64,000 bases of DNA from the NCBI GenBank assembly GCA_021806225.1, contig JAJZXW010000026.1, forward strand, positions 50,197 through 114,196. Reading direction: 5' to 3'. The notes under the pieces are model-generated. The model ran no database searches. It was not told where the DNA came from and saw only the letters and a program-made list of their open reading frames with translations. This document shows positions 47,160 through 57,300 of this stretch, piece by piece (within the stretch, counting starts at the first letter, position 1; each line of letters starts with the position of its first letter). The DNA is from Nitrospirota bacterium. GTDB lineage: Bacteria; Nitrospirota; Leptospirillia; Leptospirillales; Leptospirillaceae. The translations under genes and the position numbers were made by a program.

Positions 47160-48872
47160 GTGAACACTGACCTCTTCCGGAAGCTGACCTTTCTTCTCCC
47201 GACCGCCATCGTGGTTGGCATCCTGTCGGGCATCGTGCTCCTTTTTTCGCGCACCCCCCCCTCTGGCTCCCCCGTCATTCCCCGGGAGGACCTGGCCGAT
47301 CTTCCCGGGGACATCCTGCACTCCCTGTTTCGCCTTCTCCTGGCCTATCTTCTCTCCCTGGCCTTTGCCTACCTGTATGGGTTCGCCGCCGCCCTGACCC
47401 GCTGGGGATCCCGGATCCTGATCCCGGTCCTGGACATTCTCCAGTCGATTCCCGTCCTGGGATTCTTTCCCGCGGTCGTCCTGATGATGATTCCCCTCTT
47501 CCCGTCCACGAAGATGGGCGTGGAGGCGGCTTCGGTCGTCCTGATCGCGACCAGCATGGCCTGGAACATGGCTTTTGCCGTCTACGAATCGGTCAGGACT
47601 GCCCCTCCCGATCTTCTGGACCTGTTCCGGGGCATCCGGGCGCCCTCCTGGCTGTGGGGCGTCCGCTTTCTCGTTCCCTTGACCCTTCCCAAGGTCGTCT
47701 ACAACTCCGTCCTCTCCTGGACTGCCGGATGGTACTTTCTGATCGCCTGCGAGATGATCGCCCTGGGCCCCGTCCATTACGAGCTTCCCGGACTGGGAAG
47801 CTTTCTGGTGGCCAGTACGGAAAAGGGAAGATTCGGTGAAGCCCTCCTGGGGATCGGGGCCCTGATCGTGACGGTGATGGTCCTGGACCTTCTTGTGTTC
47901 CGACCCTCGCTCGTCTGGTCGCACACCTTCCGGATCGGAGAGGTGGAAGGGCCCTTTTCCCGTGTGTCCTCCCCCGTCTACGATTTTCTGGCCTCCTCCG
48001 AAGGGCTGGCCCGCCTCAGGAGGAGTATTGCCCGTTCGATGGGCCGACTGGTCCGGATCCTCTGGAGCGAGGGCCGCACTGTGCGGCGCCCCCTGTCTCC
48101 CTCCCTTCAATTCCTGCTCCGGGCCGGGGGCGGATTCCTGGTGGGTTTCGTCATCGCAAAGGGGCTTTTCGGGGGAGCTCACGTGGTTTCGGGATGGATC
48201 CGGCAGGGGATTCCCTGGGCCGCGCTGGGAGAGCTTCCGGCCGATCTCGTTTTTTCCATGCTTCGTCTGATGGCGGGATATCTGTTGAGCCTCCTCTGGA
48301 CCATTCCGCTGGCCTACTGGGTCTTCCGGACCCCCCGCCTGTCGCGGATCATCTTCCCGCTGGCGGAGGTGATGGCCTCGGTTCCGGCCACCGCGCTGTT
48401 CCCGTTCGTGATTGTCCTGGTGGTCCAGAAGCTGCATAGCATGAACCTGGCCTCGGTGATCCTTCTGATGTCGGGCATGCAGTGGTACCTGCTGTTTAAT
48501 CTGCTCTCGGGGGTGGGGACCTTTCCCTCCGAGCTCCGCGAGGTCTCCCTCACCTTCGGAATGCGGGGGACACTGTTTCTCCGGAAGGTCTTTCTCCCCT
48601 TCCTGATGCCCTCCCTGGTGACCGGCTCCATTACTGCCTTCGGGGGGGGGTGGAACGCCCTGATCGTTTCCGAGTATGTCGTTTACGCCCAGAAGGACTA
48701 CGGAGTTCGGGGGGTTGGGGCCTTTCTCGACAGGGCGACCTATTCCGGAGGCCATCCGGTCCTCATCGTGGCCGCCCTTCTTGTCATGACCGCGGCGGTG
48801 GTGGCCGCGAACAGGCTTTTCTGGGTTCCTCTCTACGATCGGGTGACCCGAAGGTACGGGTATGACGCCTAG
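47160..48872 (+). CDS. ABC transporter permease, two fused permease domains
   Basis: 570 aa with two BPD_transp_1-like halves; GTG start; followed by ATPase. Confidence 0.9.
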   Translation: MNTDLFRKLTFLLPTAIVVGILSGIVLLFSRTPPSGSPVIPREDLADLPGDILHSLFRLLLAYLLSLAFAYLYGFAAALTRWGSRILIPVLDILQSIPVLGFFPAVVLMMIPLFPSTKMGVEAASVVLIATSMAWNMAFAVYESVRTAPPDLLDLFRGIRAPSWLWGVRFLVPLTLPKVVYNSVLSWTAGWYFLIACEMIALGPVHYELPGLGSFLVASTEKGRFGEALLGIGALIVTVMVLDLLVFRPSLVWSHTFRIGEVEGPFSRVSSPVYDFLASSEGLARLRRSIARSMGRLVRILWSEGRTVRRPLSPSLQFLLRAGGGFLVGFVIAKGLFGGAHVVSGWIRQGIPWAALGELPADLVFSMLRLMAGYLLSLLWTIPLAYWVFRTPRLSRIIFPLAEVMASVPATALFPFVIVLVVQKLHSMNLASVILLMSGMQWYLLFNLLSGVGTFPSELREVSLTFGMRGTLFLRKVFLPFLMPSLVTGSITAFGGGWNALIVSEYVVYAQKDYGVRGVGAFLDRATYSGGHPVLIVAALLVMTAAVVAANRLFWVPLYDRVTRRYGYDA

Positions 48873-49626
48873 CCGGTCCGACTTTCTGAGCCTTAGGAAT
48901 GTCGCACGGGACTTTACCCGGGAGACCCGCTCCTATCGGGCGATCGACAACCTTTCCCTCGATGTGGAGGAGGGAGAATTCGTTGCTATCGTCGGGCCTT
49001 CGGGATGCGGGAAATCGACCCTTCTGAGGATACTCCAGGGGCTGATCCCACCGACATCGGGAGAGGTTTCCTACAAGAACCGTCCCCAGGACGGAGTGAA
49101 TTCGGACATGGCCATGGTGTTCCAGGGATTCGCCCTTCTCCCGTGGCTTTCGGTCCGGGACAACGTGGCCCTGGGTCTGGTCGCGCGGGGTAGGAAGCCT
49201 TCCGAGATCGACCGGACGGTTTCTTTCTACATCGACAAGGTGGGACTGGAAGGATACGAGGAAGCCTATCCTCGCGAACTGTCCGGCGGGATGAAGCAGC
49301 GGGTGGGTCTTGCCCGGGCGCTGGCGATCGAGCCCCGGATCCTTCTCATGGACGAGCCGTTCTCAAATCTTGACGCACTGACCTCGGTGACCCTCCGGGA
49401 CGAGGTGCTGATGCTCTGGAAGGATCCGGAGATGCCGGTCCGGACGATCATCATGGTGACCCACATCATCGAAGAGGCCATCCAGATGGCCGACAGGGTT
49501 GTCGTTCTCTCCAGGCGACCGACCCACGTCGTCCGAGAAATCACGGTGGATCTACCCCGTCCGAGAAGCCGGAAACACCCGGAGTTCGAACGGCTTTCGG
49601 ACGAGATTTTCTCTCTCATTTCCTGA
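48862..49626 (+). CDS. ABC transporter ATP-binding protein (NitT/TauT-like)
   Basis: Walker A VGPSGCGKST, LSGGMKQRVGLARAL, ILLMDEPFSNLD. Confidence 0.95.
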   Translation: MTPSRSDFLSLRNVARDFTRETRSYRAIDNLSLDVEEGEFVAIVGPSGCGKSTLLRILQGLIPPTSGEVSYKNRPQDGVNSDMAMVFQGFALLPWLSVRDNVALGLVARGRKPSEIDRTVSFYIDKVGLEGYEEAYPRELSGGMKQRVGLARALAIEPRILLMDEPFSNLDALTSVTLRDEVLMLWKDPEMPVRTIIMVTHIIEEAIQMADRVVVLSRRPTHVVREITVDLPRPRSRKHPEFERLSDEIFSLIS

Positions 49627-49671
49627 TGGCAGACAAAGGACCAATGGCGCGTCATACGACAAGGAGGAAGG

Positions 49672-50157
49672 GTGATGGAAGGCGAACCTGAGCCTTATAC
49701 GGGGATCAGTCGGATAATCGGTCTTCTCAAGATCCTGAAGGAGAAGGGAGGGGCCTCCGATCTCTACCAGCTCGGGGTCGATCTCCATCTAGAACTGGGC
49801 GAGGAGCTTCAGATCGTGAAGGCCGCCGAATCCCTGGGGTTCGTCATCACACCCGAAAGCGATATCGCGCTCACTTCCCTTGGAGAGGAGATTCTGGAAA
49901 AGGACATCAACGGCCGGAAGAAGCTTATCCGGGAGCGTCTGCTGACCCTTCCTCTTTTTTCCAGGGTTTTCGAATGGCTCGAAGGGGAGGAGCAGGAAAG
50001 CCTTTCAATGGAGACGCTCAAGCAGAGAATCGGGGAAGTCTTTCCAAACGAGGATGTGGACACCTCCTTTTCGATGCTCGTCAACTGGGGGCGTTACGCC
50101 GAACTCTTCGGATACAATGCCGCCCGCGAAGAACTCTATGTCGACAGGGGTGTCTAG
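49672..50157 (+). CDS. Standalone AAA-associated C-terminal-type domain protein
   Basis: GISRIIGLLKILKEKGGASDLYQLGVDLHLELGEELQIVKAAESLGFV..DIALTSLGEEIL resembles the C-terminal extension normally fused to NitT/TauT-type ABC ATPases. Confidence 0.75.
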   Translation: MMEGEPEPYTGISRIIGLLKILKEKGGASDLYQLGVDLHLELGEELQIVKAAESLGFVITPESDIALTSLGEEILEKDINGRKKLIRERLLTLPLFSRVFEWLEGEEQESLSMETLKQRIGEVFPNEDVDTSFSMLVNWGRYAELFGYNAAREELYVDRGV

Positions 50158-50169
50158 GGTTCGGGAGTC

Positions 50170-50412
50170 TCAGCTGCGGCTTGAGGAGAGAATCTTTTTC
50201 TTCTCCTCCTCGAGGTCGGAAATCCGGCGCTGAAAGGCGGCAATCTGGGAGTCGATCTCGGAGATTCGCTCCGATGGGGAAAGGGTTTGCCGGTCCGGAT
50301 TTTCCGCGAGCCTGCGCTTGCGGTCCGAGAGATAATAGGCTGTCCCGAGCATCGTCAGGACGGTCAGAATGATGGTGGCGTAAAGGAACAGGTGATAAAG
50401 GGATTGGTCCAT
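50170..50412 (-). CDS. Small TM plus coiled-coil protein
   Basis: MDQSLYHLFLYATIILTVLTMLGTAYYLSDRKRR...IDSQIAAFQRRISDLEEEKKKIL. Confidence 0.6.
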   Translation of the reverse strand: MDQSLYHLFLYATIILTVLTMLGTAYYLSDRKRRLAENPDRQTLSPSERISEIDSQIAAFQRRISDLEEEKKKILSSSRS

Positions 50413-50485
50413 GGTTCTTCTTCCTGTCGGCAAACGTGGAATGCGCACGAGGCCCTGAACAGGGCCCATTGTACCCCGATTCTCC

Positions 50486-51388
50486 GTGAAGAAAAATCCC
50501 GGGAGGTTTTCCGTGTCCCCTGATCCGGACCGGGCTGCTCTCCTGATATGGGGCGTGGCCCATCTGGCCGAACTCGAAGCCCTGGGCCGGAGGCGCCGTC
50601 TCCGGGCTCAGTCGGACGAGAGTGTCGCCTCCGCGAGGGACCGGATTCTCGGAGAGTTGTCTCCAAAAGACCGGGAGCGATTGACGGCCCAGCTTTTGAC
50701 GCTTCTTGACAATTCCGAACGCCTTGGGCTTAAGATGAGTCATCCCGGATCTTCCGGATGGCCCGGTCTCCTGTCGGATCTCTCTTTTCCCCCGTTCCTG
50801 CTCTGGATGAAAGGAGACCTCTTGGCGCTCGTTCCTCCCGGAATTGCCGTCGTGGGTGCCCGTGATGCCGGACCGCCGGCCTGCGGGGCGGTTTCGGAGC
50901 TGGTCCGGGAGCTTTCCTCTCTGGGGATATGCGTGGTGTCGGGGTTGGCGAGGGGCGTGGACGGGGCCGCACATAGGGGCGCCCTTGCGGCGGCTGGACG
51001 CACAATCGCCGTGGTCGGGACAGGACTCGACAGGGTCTATCCGGCCGAACACCGGGCCCTTGAGGCGGACATTCTGTCTGGAGGAGGCCTGCTCCTCTCG
51101 GAGTACCCTCCCGGGGATCCGCCGGAGCACTGGCACTTCCCCCACCGCAACCGGCTGATCGTCGGTCTGTCTGTGGCGGTTGTGGCCGGTCCCCATCGCC
51201 GGCGGTCCGGGACCTACGTGACGGCGCGCATCGCCCTTGAAGAAGGGCGGGAGCTCCTGGTTTTCGATCGTGAGGCCAGGGGATGGGAAGAGGAAGGGCC
51301 GGCACTTCTGGCGGGCGAAGGGGCCCGGAGAGTGTCGGATGCGGAGGAGATCCTCTCCGCGATCTTGTCCCGAGGAGACATTGTATGA
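50486..51388 (+). CDS. dprA: DNA processing protein DprA
   Basis: VVGARDAGP, VSGLARGVDGAAHRGAL, GTGLDRVYPAEHRAL, HFPHRNRLIVGLS. Confidence 0.93.
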   Translation: MKKNPGRFSVSPDPDRAALLIWGVAHLAELEALGRRRRLRAQSDESVASARDRILGELSPKDRERLTAQLLTLLDNSERLGLKMSHPGSSGWPGLLSDLSFPPFLLWMKGDLLALVPPGIAVVGARDAGPPACGAVSELVRELSSLGICVVSGLARGVDGAAHRGALAAAGRTIAVVGTGLDRVYPAEHRALEADILSGGGLLLSEYPPGDPPEHWHFPHRNRLIVGLSVAVVAGPHRRRSGTYVTARIALEEGRELLVFDREARGWEEEGPALLAGEGARRVSDAEEILSAILSRGDIV

Positions 51389-51414
51389 CAACCTTCAAGA
51401 AAGGCATCTGAAAA

Positions 51415-54015
51415 GTGAGTGTTCGCAAGAAAGCGTCTCCCGCCGTTCCCGCGGCTGCAAAGAGCCGGACATCCCGGAAAAAATCATCGGACTCCTCCCG
51501 GTCTGCGGCCTCGGAAGAGCCCATCGTGGAGAAGAAAACCGCGACCGCTCCGAAGGGGACACTCATCATCGTCGAGTCCCCCACGAAGGCCAGGACCCTG
51601 ACCCGGATTCTGGGAAGCGGGTACAAGGTCAAGGCCAGCGTCGGCCATCTGAAGGATCTTCCTCCGTCCAAGATCGGAGTGGACGTCGACAATGGCTACG
51701 AACTCCAGTTTGTGGTCTCGGAAGGGAAAAAGAAGGTTCTCGATGAAATCCGCCAGGCCGCTCGCGGGGCCCGGGAGATCTTTCTCGCCTCCGATCCGGA
51801 CCGGGAAGGGGAGGCGATCGCCTATCACATCGCGAGCGAGCTGACCGGGCTCAAGAAGCCGATTCGCCGGGTGCTGGTCCACGAACTGACACCCCGGGGA
51901 ATCGAGGCGGCCCTGGCCGAACCCGGCGAGATCGACCTTCACAAGGTCGACGCCCAAAAGGCCCGCCGGGCGCTCGACCGGATCGTCGGATACACCCTCT
52001 CCCCCCTTCTCTGGGAGCGGGTTCGGAGGGGGCTTTCCGCCGGTCGGGTCCAGTCCGTGGCCGTCCGGCTTGTATGCGACCGGGAAAACGAGATCCGTTC
52101 TTTTGTTCCGGAGGAATACTGGACCATCTCCCTTTCGATGCGCCCGTCCGATCCGGCCCGCTCCGCCAGCGTCTTCACCGCGCGTCTCGACCGGATCGCT
52201 GGCAGGAAGATGCAGATCCCGAATGCCGAGGAGGCCCGGAAGACGGTGGACCGGATCGGCTCGGAAGGCTTCCGGATCGAAAGCCTCTCCGCAGACGAAA
52301 AGCGGCGCCAGCCCTCTCCCCCGCTCACGACCAGCCGCCTCCAGCAGGAAGGGGCCAGGCGCTTCCGCTTTTCCGCCAAGAAGACCATGCAGCTGGCCCA
52401 GAAGCTTTACGAAGGGGTCGAACTTCCCGGACAGGGCCAGACAGGACTCATTACCTACATGAGGACCGACTCCGTCCGTCTCGCTCCCGAGGCCCAGGAG
52501 ATGGCCCGCAACTTCATTGCCAAGGCCTACCCGCAGGCGCTTCCTCCACGGAGCCCCGCCTACCGGAACAAGAAAGGGATCCAGGATGCCCACGAGGCGA
52601 TCCGTCCCACAGACGCCAGCCGAACGCCCGACTCTCTCGAGGGGATCCTCGACCGGGATCTCCTTCGGGTCTACCGGCTGATCTGGCAGAGCTTCCTCGA
52701 AAGCCAGATGGTTCCGGCGCGATACCTTCTCACGACCGTCATCGTCGAGGGGGACAAGGGGGATACCTTCCGGGCGACCGGACGGCGAATGCTCGATCCG
52801 GGCTTTCTTGTCCTGCGGGGGGAAGATCTCCGGCCCCGGAAAAAAACGGATGCCAACCCTGAAGAGGAAGATGAGGAGAAGGCCGAAGAGGAGAACGAGC
52901 TCCCCCTTCTCCACGAAGGAGAGGCTGTGGAAGCCGCCGCTCCCCCCGAATCCCAGCAGCACTTCACCGAGCCGCCTCCCCGCTACAACGAGGCCTCGCT
53001 CATCCGTGAGCTCGAGGAAAAAGGAATCGGCCGTCCCAGCACCTACGCCACCATCATGACCACCATCCTCGACCGGGAGTATGTGGAGAAGAAGGAGAAC
53101 CGCTTCCACCCGACCGAACTCGGGGAGACGGTGAACCGCCTCCTGGTCGATTCCTTTCCCGACCTTCTGAACGTCGCCTTCACGGCCCGCATGGAAGAAG
53201 AGCTCGATTCGGTAGAGGAGGGGGAGAAGATTTACCGCGAGGCGGTGGACGACTTCTATCGTCCTTTTTCGAGGGAGCTGTCGAAGGCGAAGGGGGGCGG
53301 CATGGCCAACCTGAAGGCCCAGAGCGAGCCGACCACGATCCCCTGTCCTGTCTGCGGTACCCTCATGGTCAAAAAATGGGGCCGTCATGGCGCTTACCTG
53401 GCCTGCGGAAACTACCCGGCCTGCAAGACCACCCGCAACATCGTAGAGACGGAAAACGGGCCCGCCCCCGAGGTCCTTCCCGAGGCCGCCGGGGAAACCT
53501 GTTCCACATGCGGAAAGCCGATGGTGGTCCGGAAAGGGAGGTTCGGAACCTTTCTGGCCTGCAGCGATTACCCGGCCTGCAAGACCACCCGTCCCTGGCC
53601 ACCGAAAGGCCACTCCGAACCTCCGGTACCCCTCCCGGCGGATATTCCTCCCTGTCCGGCCTGCGGGGGGGCCATGGTGCTCAAGACCGGTCGCTTCGGA
53701 AGCTTCCTGTCCTGTGCCAACTATCCGAAATGCAAGACCACGCGGCCGCTTCCGACCGGGATTGCCTGCACCCGTCCAGGCTGCGGTGGCGAGATCACCC
53801 CCCGGAAGGGAAAGAGGGGAACCTTCTACGGATGCAGCCATTATCCGGAGTGCGACCGGACCTACCCGGGTCGTCCCGTGGCCAAGCCCTGCCCGCTTTG
53901 CGGCCATGCCTTCCTGGTCGAGAAAAAGAGTGGAAAGAGAACGGTCATCTCCTGTCCCGAAAAAGGATGTGGATACGAGAGCGAGGACGGCGAGGAGCCG
54001 GGGATCACGGCGTGA
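51415..54015 (+). CDS. topA: DNA topoisomerase I with tandem C-terminal zinc ribbons
   Basis: LIIVESPTKARTLTRIL, LASDPDREGEAIAYHI, GLITYMRTDS; repeated CPVCG..C..YPAC modules. Confidence 0.98.
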   Translation: MSVRKKASPAVPAAAKSRTSRKKSSDSSRSAASEEPIVEKKTATAPKGTLIIVESPTKARTLTRILGSGYKVKASVGHLKDLPPSKIGVDVDNGYELQFVVSEGKKKVLDEIRQAARGAREIFLASDPDREGEAIAYHIASELTGLKKPIRRVLVHELTPRGIEAALAEPGEIDLHKVDAQKARRALDRIVGYTLSPLLWERVRRGLSAGRVQSVAVRLVCDRENEIRSFVPEEYWTISLSMRPSDPARSASVFTARLDRIAGRKMQIPNAEEARKTVDRIGSEGFRIESLSADEKRRQPSPPLTTSRLQQEGARRFRFSAKKTMQLAQKLYEGVELPGQGQTGLITYMRTDSVRLAPEAQEMARNFIAKAYPQALPPRSPAYRNKKGIQDAHEAIRPTDASRTPDSLEGILDRDLLRVYRLIWQSFLESQMVPARYLLTTVIVEGDKGDTFRATGRRMLDPGFLVLRGEDLRPRKKTDANPEEEDEEKAEEENELPLLHEGEAVEAAAPPESQQHFTEPPPRYNEASLIRELEEKGIGRPSTYATIMTTILDREYVEKKENRFHPTELGETVNRLLVDSFPDLLNVAFTARMEEELDSVEEGEKIYREAVDDFYRPFSRELSKAKGGGMANLKAQSEPTTIPCPVCGTLMVKKWGRHGAYLACGNYPACKTTRNIVETENGPAPEVLPEAAGETCSTCGKPMVVRKGRFGTFLACSDYPACKTTRPWPPKGHSEPPVPLPADIPPCPACGGAMVLKTGRFGSFLSCANYPKCKTTRPLPTGIACTRPGCGGEITPRKGKRGTFYGCSHYPECDRTYPGRPVAKPCPLCGHAFLVEKKSGKRTVISCPEKGCGYESEDGEEPGITA

Positions 54016-55430
54016 ACGACCATGCCCACGTGACGGTGATCGGCGGGGGCCTTGCCGGCACGGAGGCGGCGCTGTCGCTTTCCCGTTCCGGGGTTCGAGT
54101 AACCCTCTACGAAATGCGGCCGTCTACCCTGACAGGTGCCCACAGGACCGGAAACCTTGCCGAGCTGGTCTGTTCGAATTCCCTCAAGTCCGTCGACCCG
54201 GAGACGGCCCATGGGCTCCTCAAGGAGGAGCTCGGGGCGATGGGGTCCTTCGTGCTCGAAGCCGCCATGGAGGCCCGCATCCCGGGGGGAGGGGCTCTCG
54301 TGGTCGACCGGGACCGCTTTTCCGTCGGGCTGACCTCACGCGTCGCGGCCGATCCGAACATTACGATCCTCCGGGAGCGTGTGGACCGGATTCCTCCGGA
54401 TCGCCCCCTGATCCTGGCGACAGGGCCCCTGACTGCGCCCGAACTCTCCCGGGACCTTCTGGCCCGGATCGGGAGCGACCGGCTGTCCTTCTATGATGCC
54501 ATCAGTCCGGTGGTTGACGCCTTGTCCCTGGATCGGTCGCTTCTGTTCCGGGGGGACCGCTACGGGACGCCGGGCGAGGGGGATTATCTCAATGTGCCTC
54601 TCGACGAAGAAGCCTACCGGATGCTGGTCGGGGATCTTCTCCTTGGAGAGCGGGTCCCCCCCCATGAAGGGGTGGAGGATCGGCCGGATGCGCTCAGGGC
54701 CTTCGAGGCGTGCCAGCCCGTGGAGTCTCTGGCCGATTCAGGGCCGGAAACTCTGGCTTTTGGTCCCATGAGGCCAGTGGGTCTCGTCGATCCAAGGACT
54801 GGGAGGACGCCTTATGCCGTCGTCCAGCTCCGGGCCGAAAACAAAGAGGAGACCGCCTACAACATGGTGGGATTCCAGACCAAGCTCCGTTACTCGGAGC
54901 AGGACAGGATTTTTCGCAAGCTTCCCGGCTTCGCGGAGGTCCAGTTCCTCCGGTACGGATCGCTCCACCGGAACACCTTTCTCGACGCACCGCGGGTTCT
55001 GGGGCCCGACCTCTCGCTTCGCGCACTTCCGGGAGTCTATCCGACCGGACAGATGGTCGGTGTGGAGGGGTACACCGAGTCGATCGCCCTGGGGCGCCTC
55101 TCGGCCCTCTATCTCTCCCCCGATCCACCCTCCACACTGCCGCCTTCAACAACAGCTGTGGGAGCCCTCCTCCGGGCCCTTCTTCCTTCCGTCTATCGGC
55201 CTGGGGGAGAGTCGCCCGGCCCGGAGGAGAACGCCCCCTTTTCTCCGGTCAACCTGCATTTTGGCCTTTTCCCCGCTCTCCCTTCCCGGGTCCGGGGAGG
55301 AAAACGCGAGAGAAGAAGGGCCATCGTGGACCGGGCGCGGCGGGATTTCGCCTCCTGGTGGAAGAGCTGCCGGGAATCCCTTTGTCCGGAGGAGACCGGA
55401 CACCGGTCTCTCACTCCGGAGAGGAGGTAG
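54012..55430 (+). CDS. trmFO: tRNA U54 methyltransferase (FADH2/methylene-THF-dependent)
   Basis: VTVIGGGLAGTEAALSLSRSGVRVTLYEMRP, LAELVCSNSLKS, GPMRPVGLVDPRTG, AYNMVGFQTKL. Confidence 0.97.
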   Translation: MNDHAHVTVIGGGLAGTEAALSLSRSGVRVTLYEMRPSTLTGAHRTGNLAELVCSNSLKSVDPETAHGLLKEELGAMGSFVLEAAMEARIPGGGALVVDRDRFSVGLTSRVAADPNITILRERVDRIPPDRPLILATGPLTAPELSRDLLARIGSDRLSFYDAISPVVDALSLDRSLLFRGDRYGTPGEGDYLNVPLDEEAYRMLVGDLLLGERVPPHEGVEDRPDALRAFEACQPVESLADSGPETLAFGPMRPVGLVDPRTGRTPYAVVQLRAENKEETAYNMVGFQTKLRYSEQDRIFRKLPGFAEVQFLRYGSLHRNTFLDAPRVLGPDLSLRALPGVYPTGQMVGVEGYTESIALGRLSALYLSPDPPSTLPPSTTAVGALLRALLPSVYRPGGESPGPEENAPFSPVNLHFGLFPALPSRVRGGKRERRRAIVDRARRDFASWWKSCRESLCPEETGHRSLTPERR

Positions 55431-55434
55431 AGCC

Positions 55435-56400
55435 ATGGGCGGGGAGGGATCGGGGCAGCGTCGAAGCGATCGCGAGCGACGGGGAAAGGACGAAAGGATA
55501 CTCCGGGATCCCCTTTTTTCCGACTACCGGAGGGATCTCGAGCAGGGAGGCCGCTCTCCCCGGACCATCGAGGCCGTCGGGAAGGATCTTTCCCTTCTGG
55601 CGGGTCTGGCGGGAGAGACGCTGGTCGGGGGGGAAGGATTCCTCTGGGAGCGTCTCGACCGTCCCAGGGCCCTGCGCTTCGTCAAGCGCCTTCATGAACG
55701 GGGCTACGCTCCGTCGAGCATTGCCCGGATCATCTCCAATCTGCGCGGATTCTTCCGGTATCTGAAAAAGAAGGGCCATGTCGAAGAGGATCCCTTTCGG
55801 CTGGTTTCCGGACCCCGGGTTCCCCGGGTCCTTCCGTCCGTTCTTTCCGAAGGGGAGGCCTCGGCCCTCGTGGGTTTCCCTGGTGCAAGCGGGGATCCGG
55901 ACTATCTCCGGGACAAAGCCCTTCTCGAGCTTTTTTATGAAAGCGGCGTCCGTCTTTCCGAGCTGTGCGGGCTCGTCTGGGGGGACTTCGAGGAAGGATC
56001 AGGAGCCCTTCTGGTTCACGGCAAAGGGGGCCGCGACCGGAGGGTGCCGGTTGTCGGGGAGGCCATGGCGGCCCTCGCCGCCTACCGGACATCGCGCGAA
56101 AAGGAGGGTGCGTTCAATTCGGCGATGCCCATTTTTGCCGGGAAGGGAGATCGGGGGCTTTCCGTCTGGCAGGTCGGTCGGATCGTCGGAAGGCGATCCC
56201 GGGAGGGGGGGCTGGAGAGGAAGGTCACCCCCCACGCTCTCCGACACTCCTGCGCGACCCACCTTCTGAATCGCGAGGCCGATCTCCGGGAGATCCAGGC
56301 CCTCCTGGGCCACGCCTCCCTGGGAACGACCCAGCGATATCTTCACACCGGTCTCGACGAGCTCGCGAAAAAACTCGCGAAGGTCCGCAAAGACCCCTGA
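55435..56400 (+). CDS. xerC: XerC/D-type tyrosine recombinase
   Basis: ESGVRLSELCGL, TPHALRHSCATHLLN, LGHASLGTTQRYLH. Confidence 0.92.
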   Translation: MGGEGSGQRRSDRERRGKDERILRDPLFSDYRRDLEQGGRSPRTIEAVGKDLSLLAGLAGETLVGGEGFLWERLDRPRALRFVKRLHERGYAPSSIARIISNLRGFFRYLKKKGHVEEDPFRLVSGPRVPRVLPSVLSEGEASALVGFPGASGDPDYLRDKALLELFYESGVRLSELCGLVWGDFEEGSGALLVHGKGGRDRRVPVVGEAMAALAAYRTSREKEGAFNSAMPIFAGKGDRGLSVWQVGRIVGRRSREGGLERKVTPHALRHSCATHLLNREADLREIQALLGHASLGTTQRYLHTGLDELAKKLAKVRKDP

Positions 56401-56433
56401 GAGACGACTCACACAATCCATCCCGGAGAGTTC

Positions 56434-57300
56434 ATGGACAGCGTTCTGGAGAAGGCGCAGGTTCTGATCGACGCCCTGCCCTACATCCGTACCTTTCACG
56501 GCAAGACCTTTGTCATCAAGTTCGGGGGCGGGGCGCTCGACGGGGGGGGGGAGGAGAGCCTGTCCTTCGCCCAGGACCTGGTTCTTCTCCAGCATATCGG
56601 GATCCGCCCGGTGGTGATCCACGGGGGAGGTCCCCAGATCTCCCACCTCATGGGCCGTCTGGGGATGAGTCCGGAGTTTGTCGACGGAATTCGGGTGACG
56701 GGAAGCGATGCGATGGAGGTGGTGGAGATGGTTCTCACCGGCCGCATCAACCGGGAAATCGTGACGATGGTGCACCGCCACGGAGGGCGGGCCGTCGGAC
56801 TCTCCGGCCGGGACGCAGGGTTCCTCGTGGGCGAGAGGAAGAGCCATTCCGGGCGGGATTTGGGCCATGTGGGCCAGATCGTCACTGTCAATCCCGAAAT
56901 CCTTGACCTTCTCGACCGCCACCGGTTCATTCCCATCGTGGCGCCGGTCGGAGTGACGGAAGAGGGGGTCCCCCTCAATATCAATGCCGACGAGGCGGCC
57001 GCGGTGATCGCGGGGGCCCTCAAGGCGGAAAAGCTCATCATGATGACCAACACCCGGGGGGTCCTGGACGGGAACGGCGAGCTTCTCTCCTCTCTGGACC
57101 GGCGTGAGATCCTGTCCCTGATCGAGCGGGGAACCATCGCCGGAGGAATGGTCCCCAAGATGGAAGGATGTCTTCGGGCGCTTGCCGACGGGGTCGGAAA
57201 GGTCCATGTGATCGACGGTCGCATCGCCCATGCCCTTCTGCTCGAAATCTTCACGCCGGAAGGGATCGGCACCGAGATCGTGCGGAGTTCCCCCTCGTGA
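56434..57300 (+). CDS. argB: Acetylglutamate kinase
   Basis: FVIKFGGGAL, VVIHGGGPQISHLMGRLGM, INADEAAAVIAGALKAEKLIMMTNTRGV, GGMVPKMEGC. Confidence 0.97.
   Translation: MDSVLEKAQVLIDALPYIRTFHGKTFVIKFGGGALDGGGEESLSFAQDLVLLQHIGIRPVVIHGGGPQISHLMGRLGMSPEFVDGIRVTGSDAMEVVEMVLTGRINREIVTMVHRHGGRAVGLSGRDAGFLVGERKSHSGRDLGHVGQIVTVNPEILDLLDRHRFIPIVAPVGVTEEGVPLNINADEAAAVIAGALKAEKLIMMTNTRGVLDGNGELLSSLDRREILSLIERGTIAGGMVPKMEGCLRALADGVGKVHVIDGRIAHALLLEIFTPEGIGTEIVRSSPS

Noticed and set aside
46671-48755. 694-aa minus-strand ORF
   Set aside because: Antisense to the fused ABC permease; Gln/Gly/Asp-rich shadow translation, no domain signature.
51484-53907. 807-aa minus-strand ORF
   Set aside because: Antisense to topA; mirrors its codon structure.
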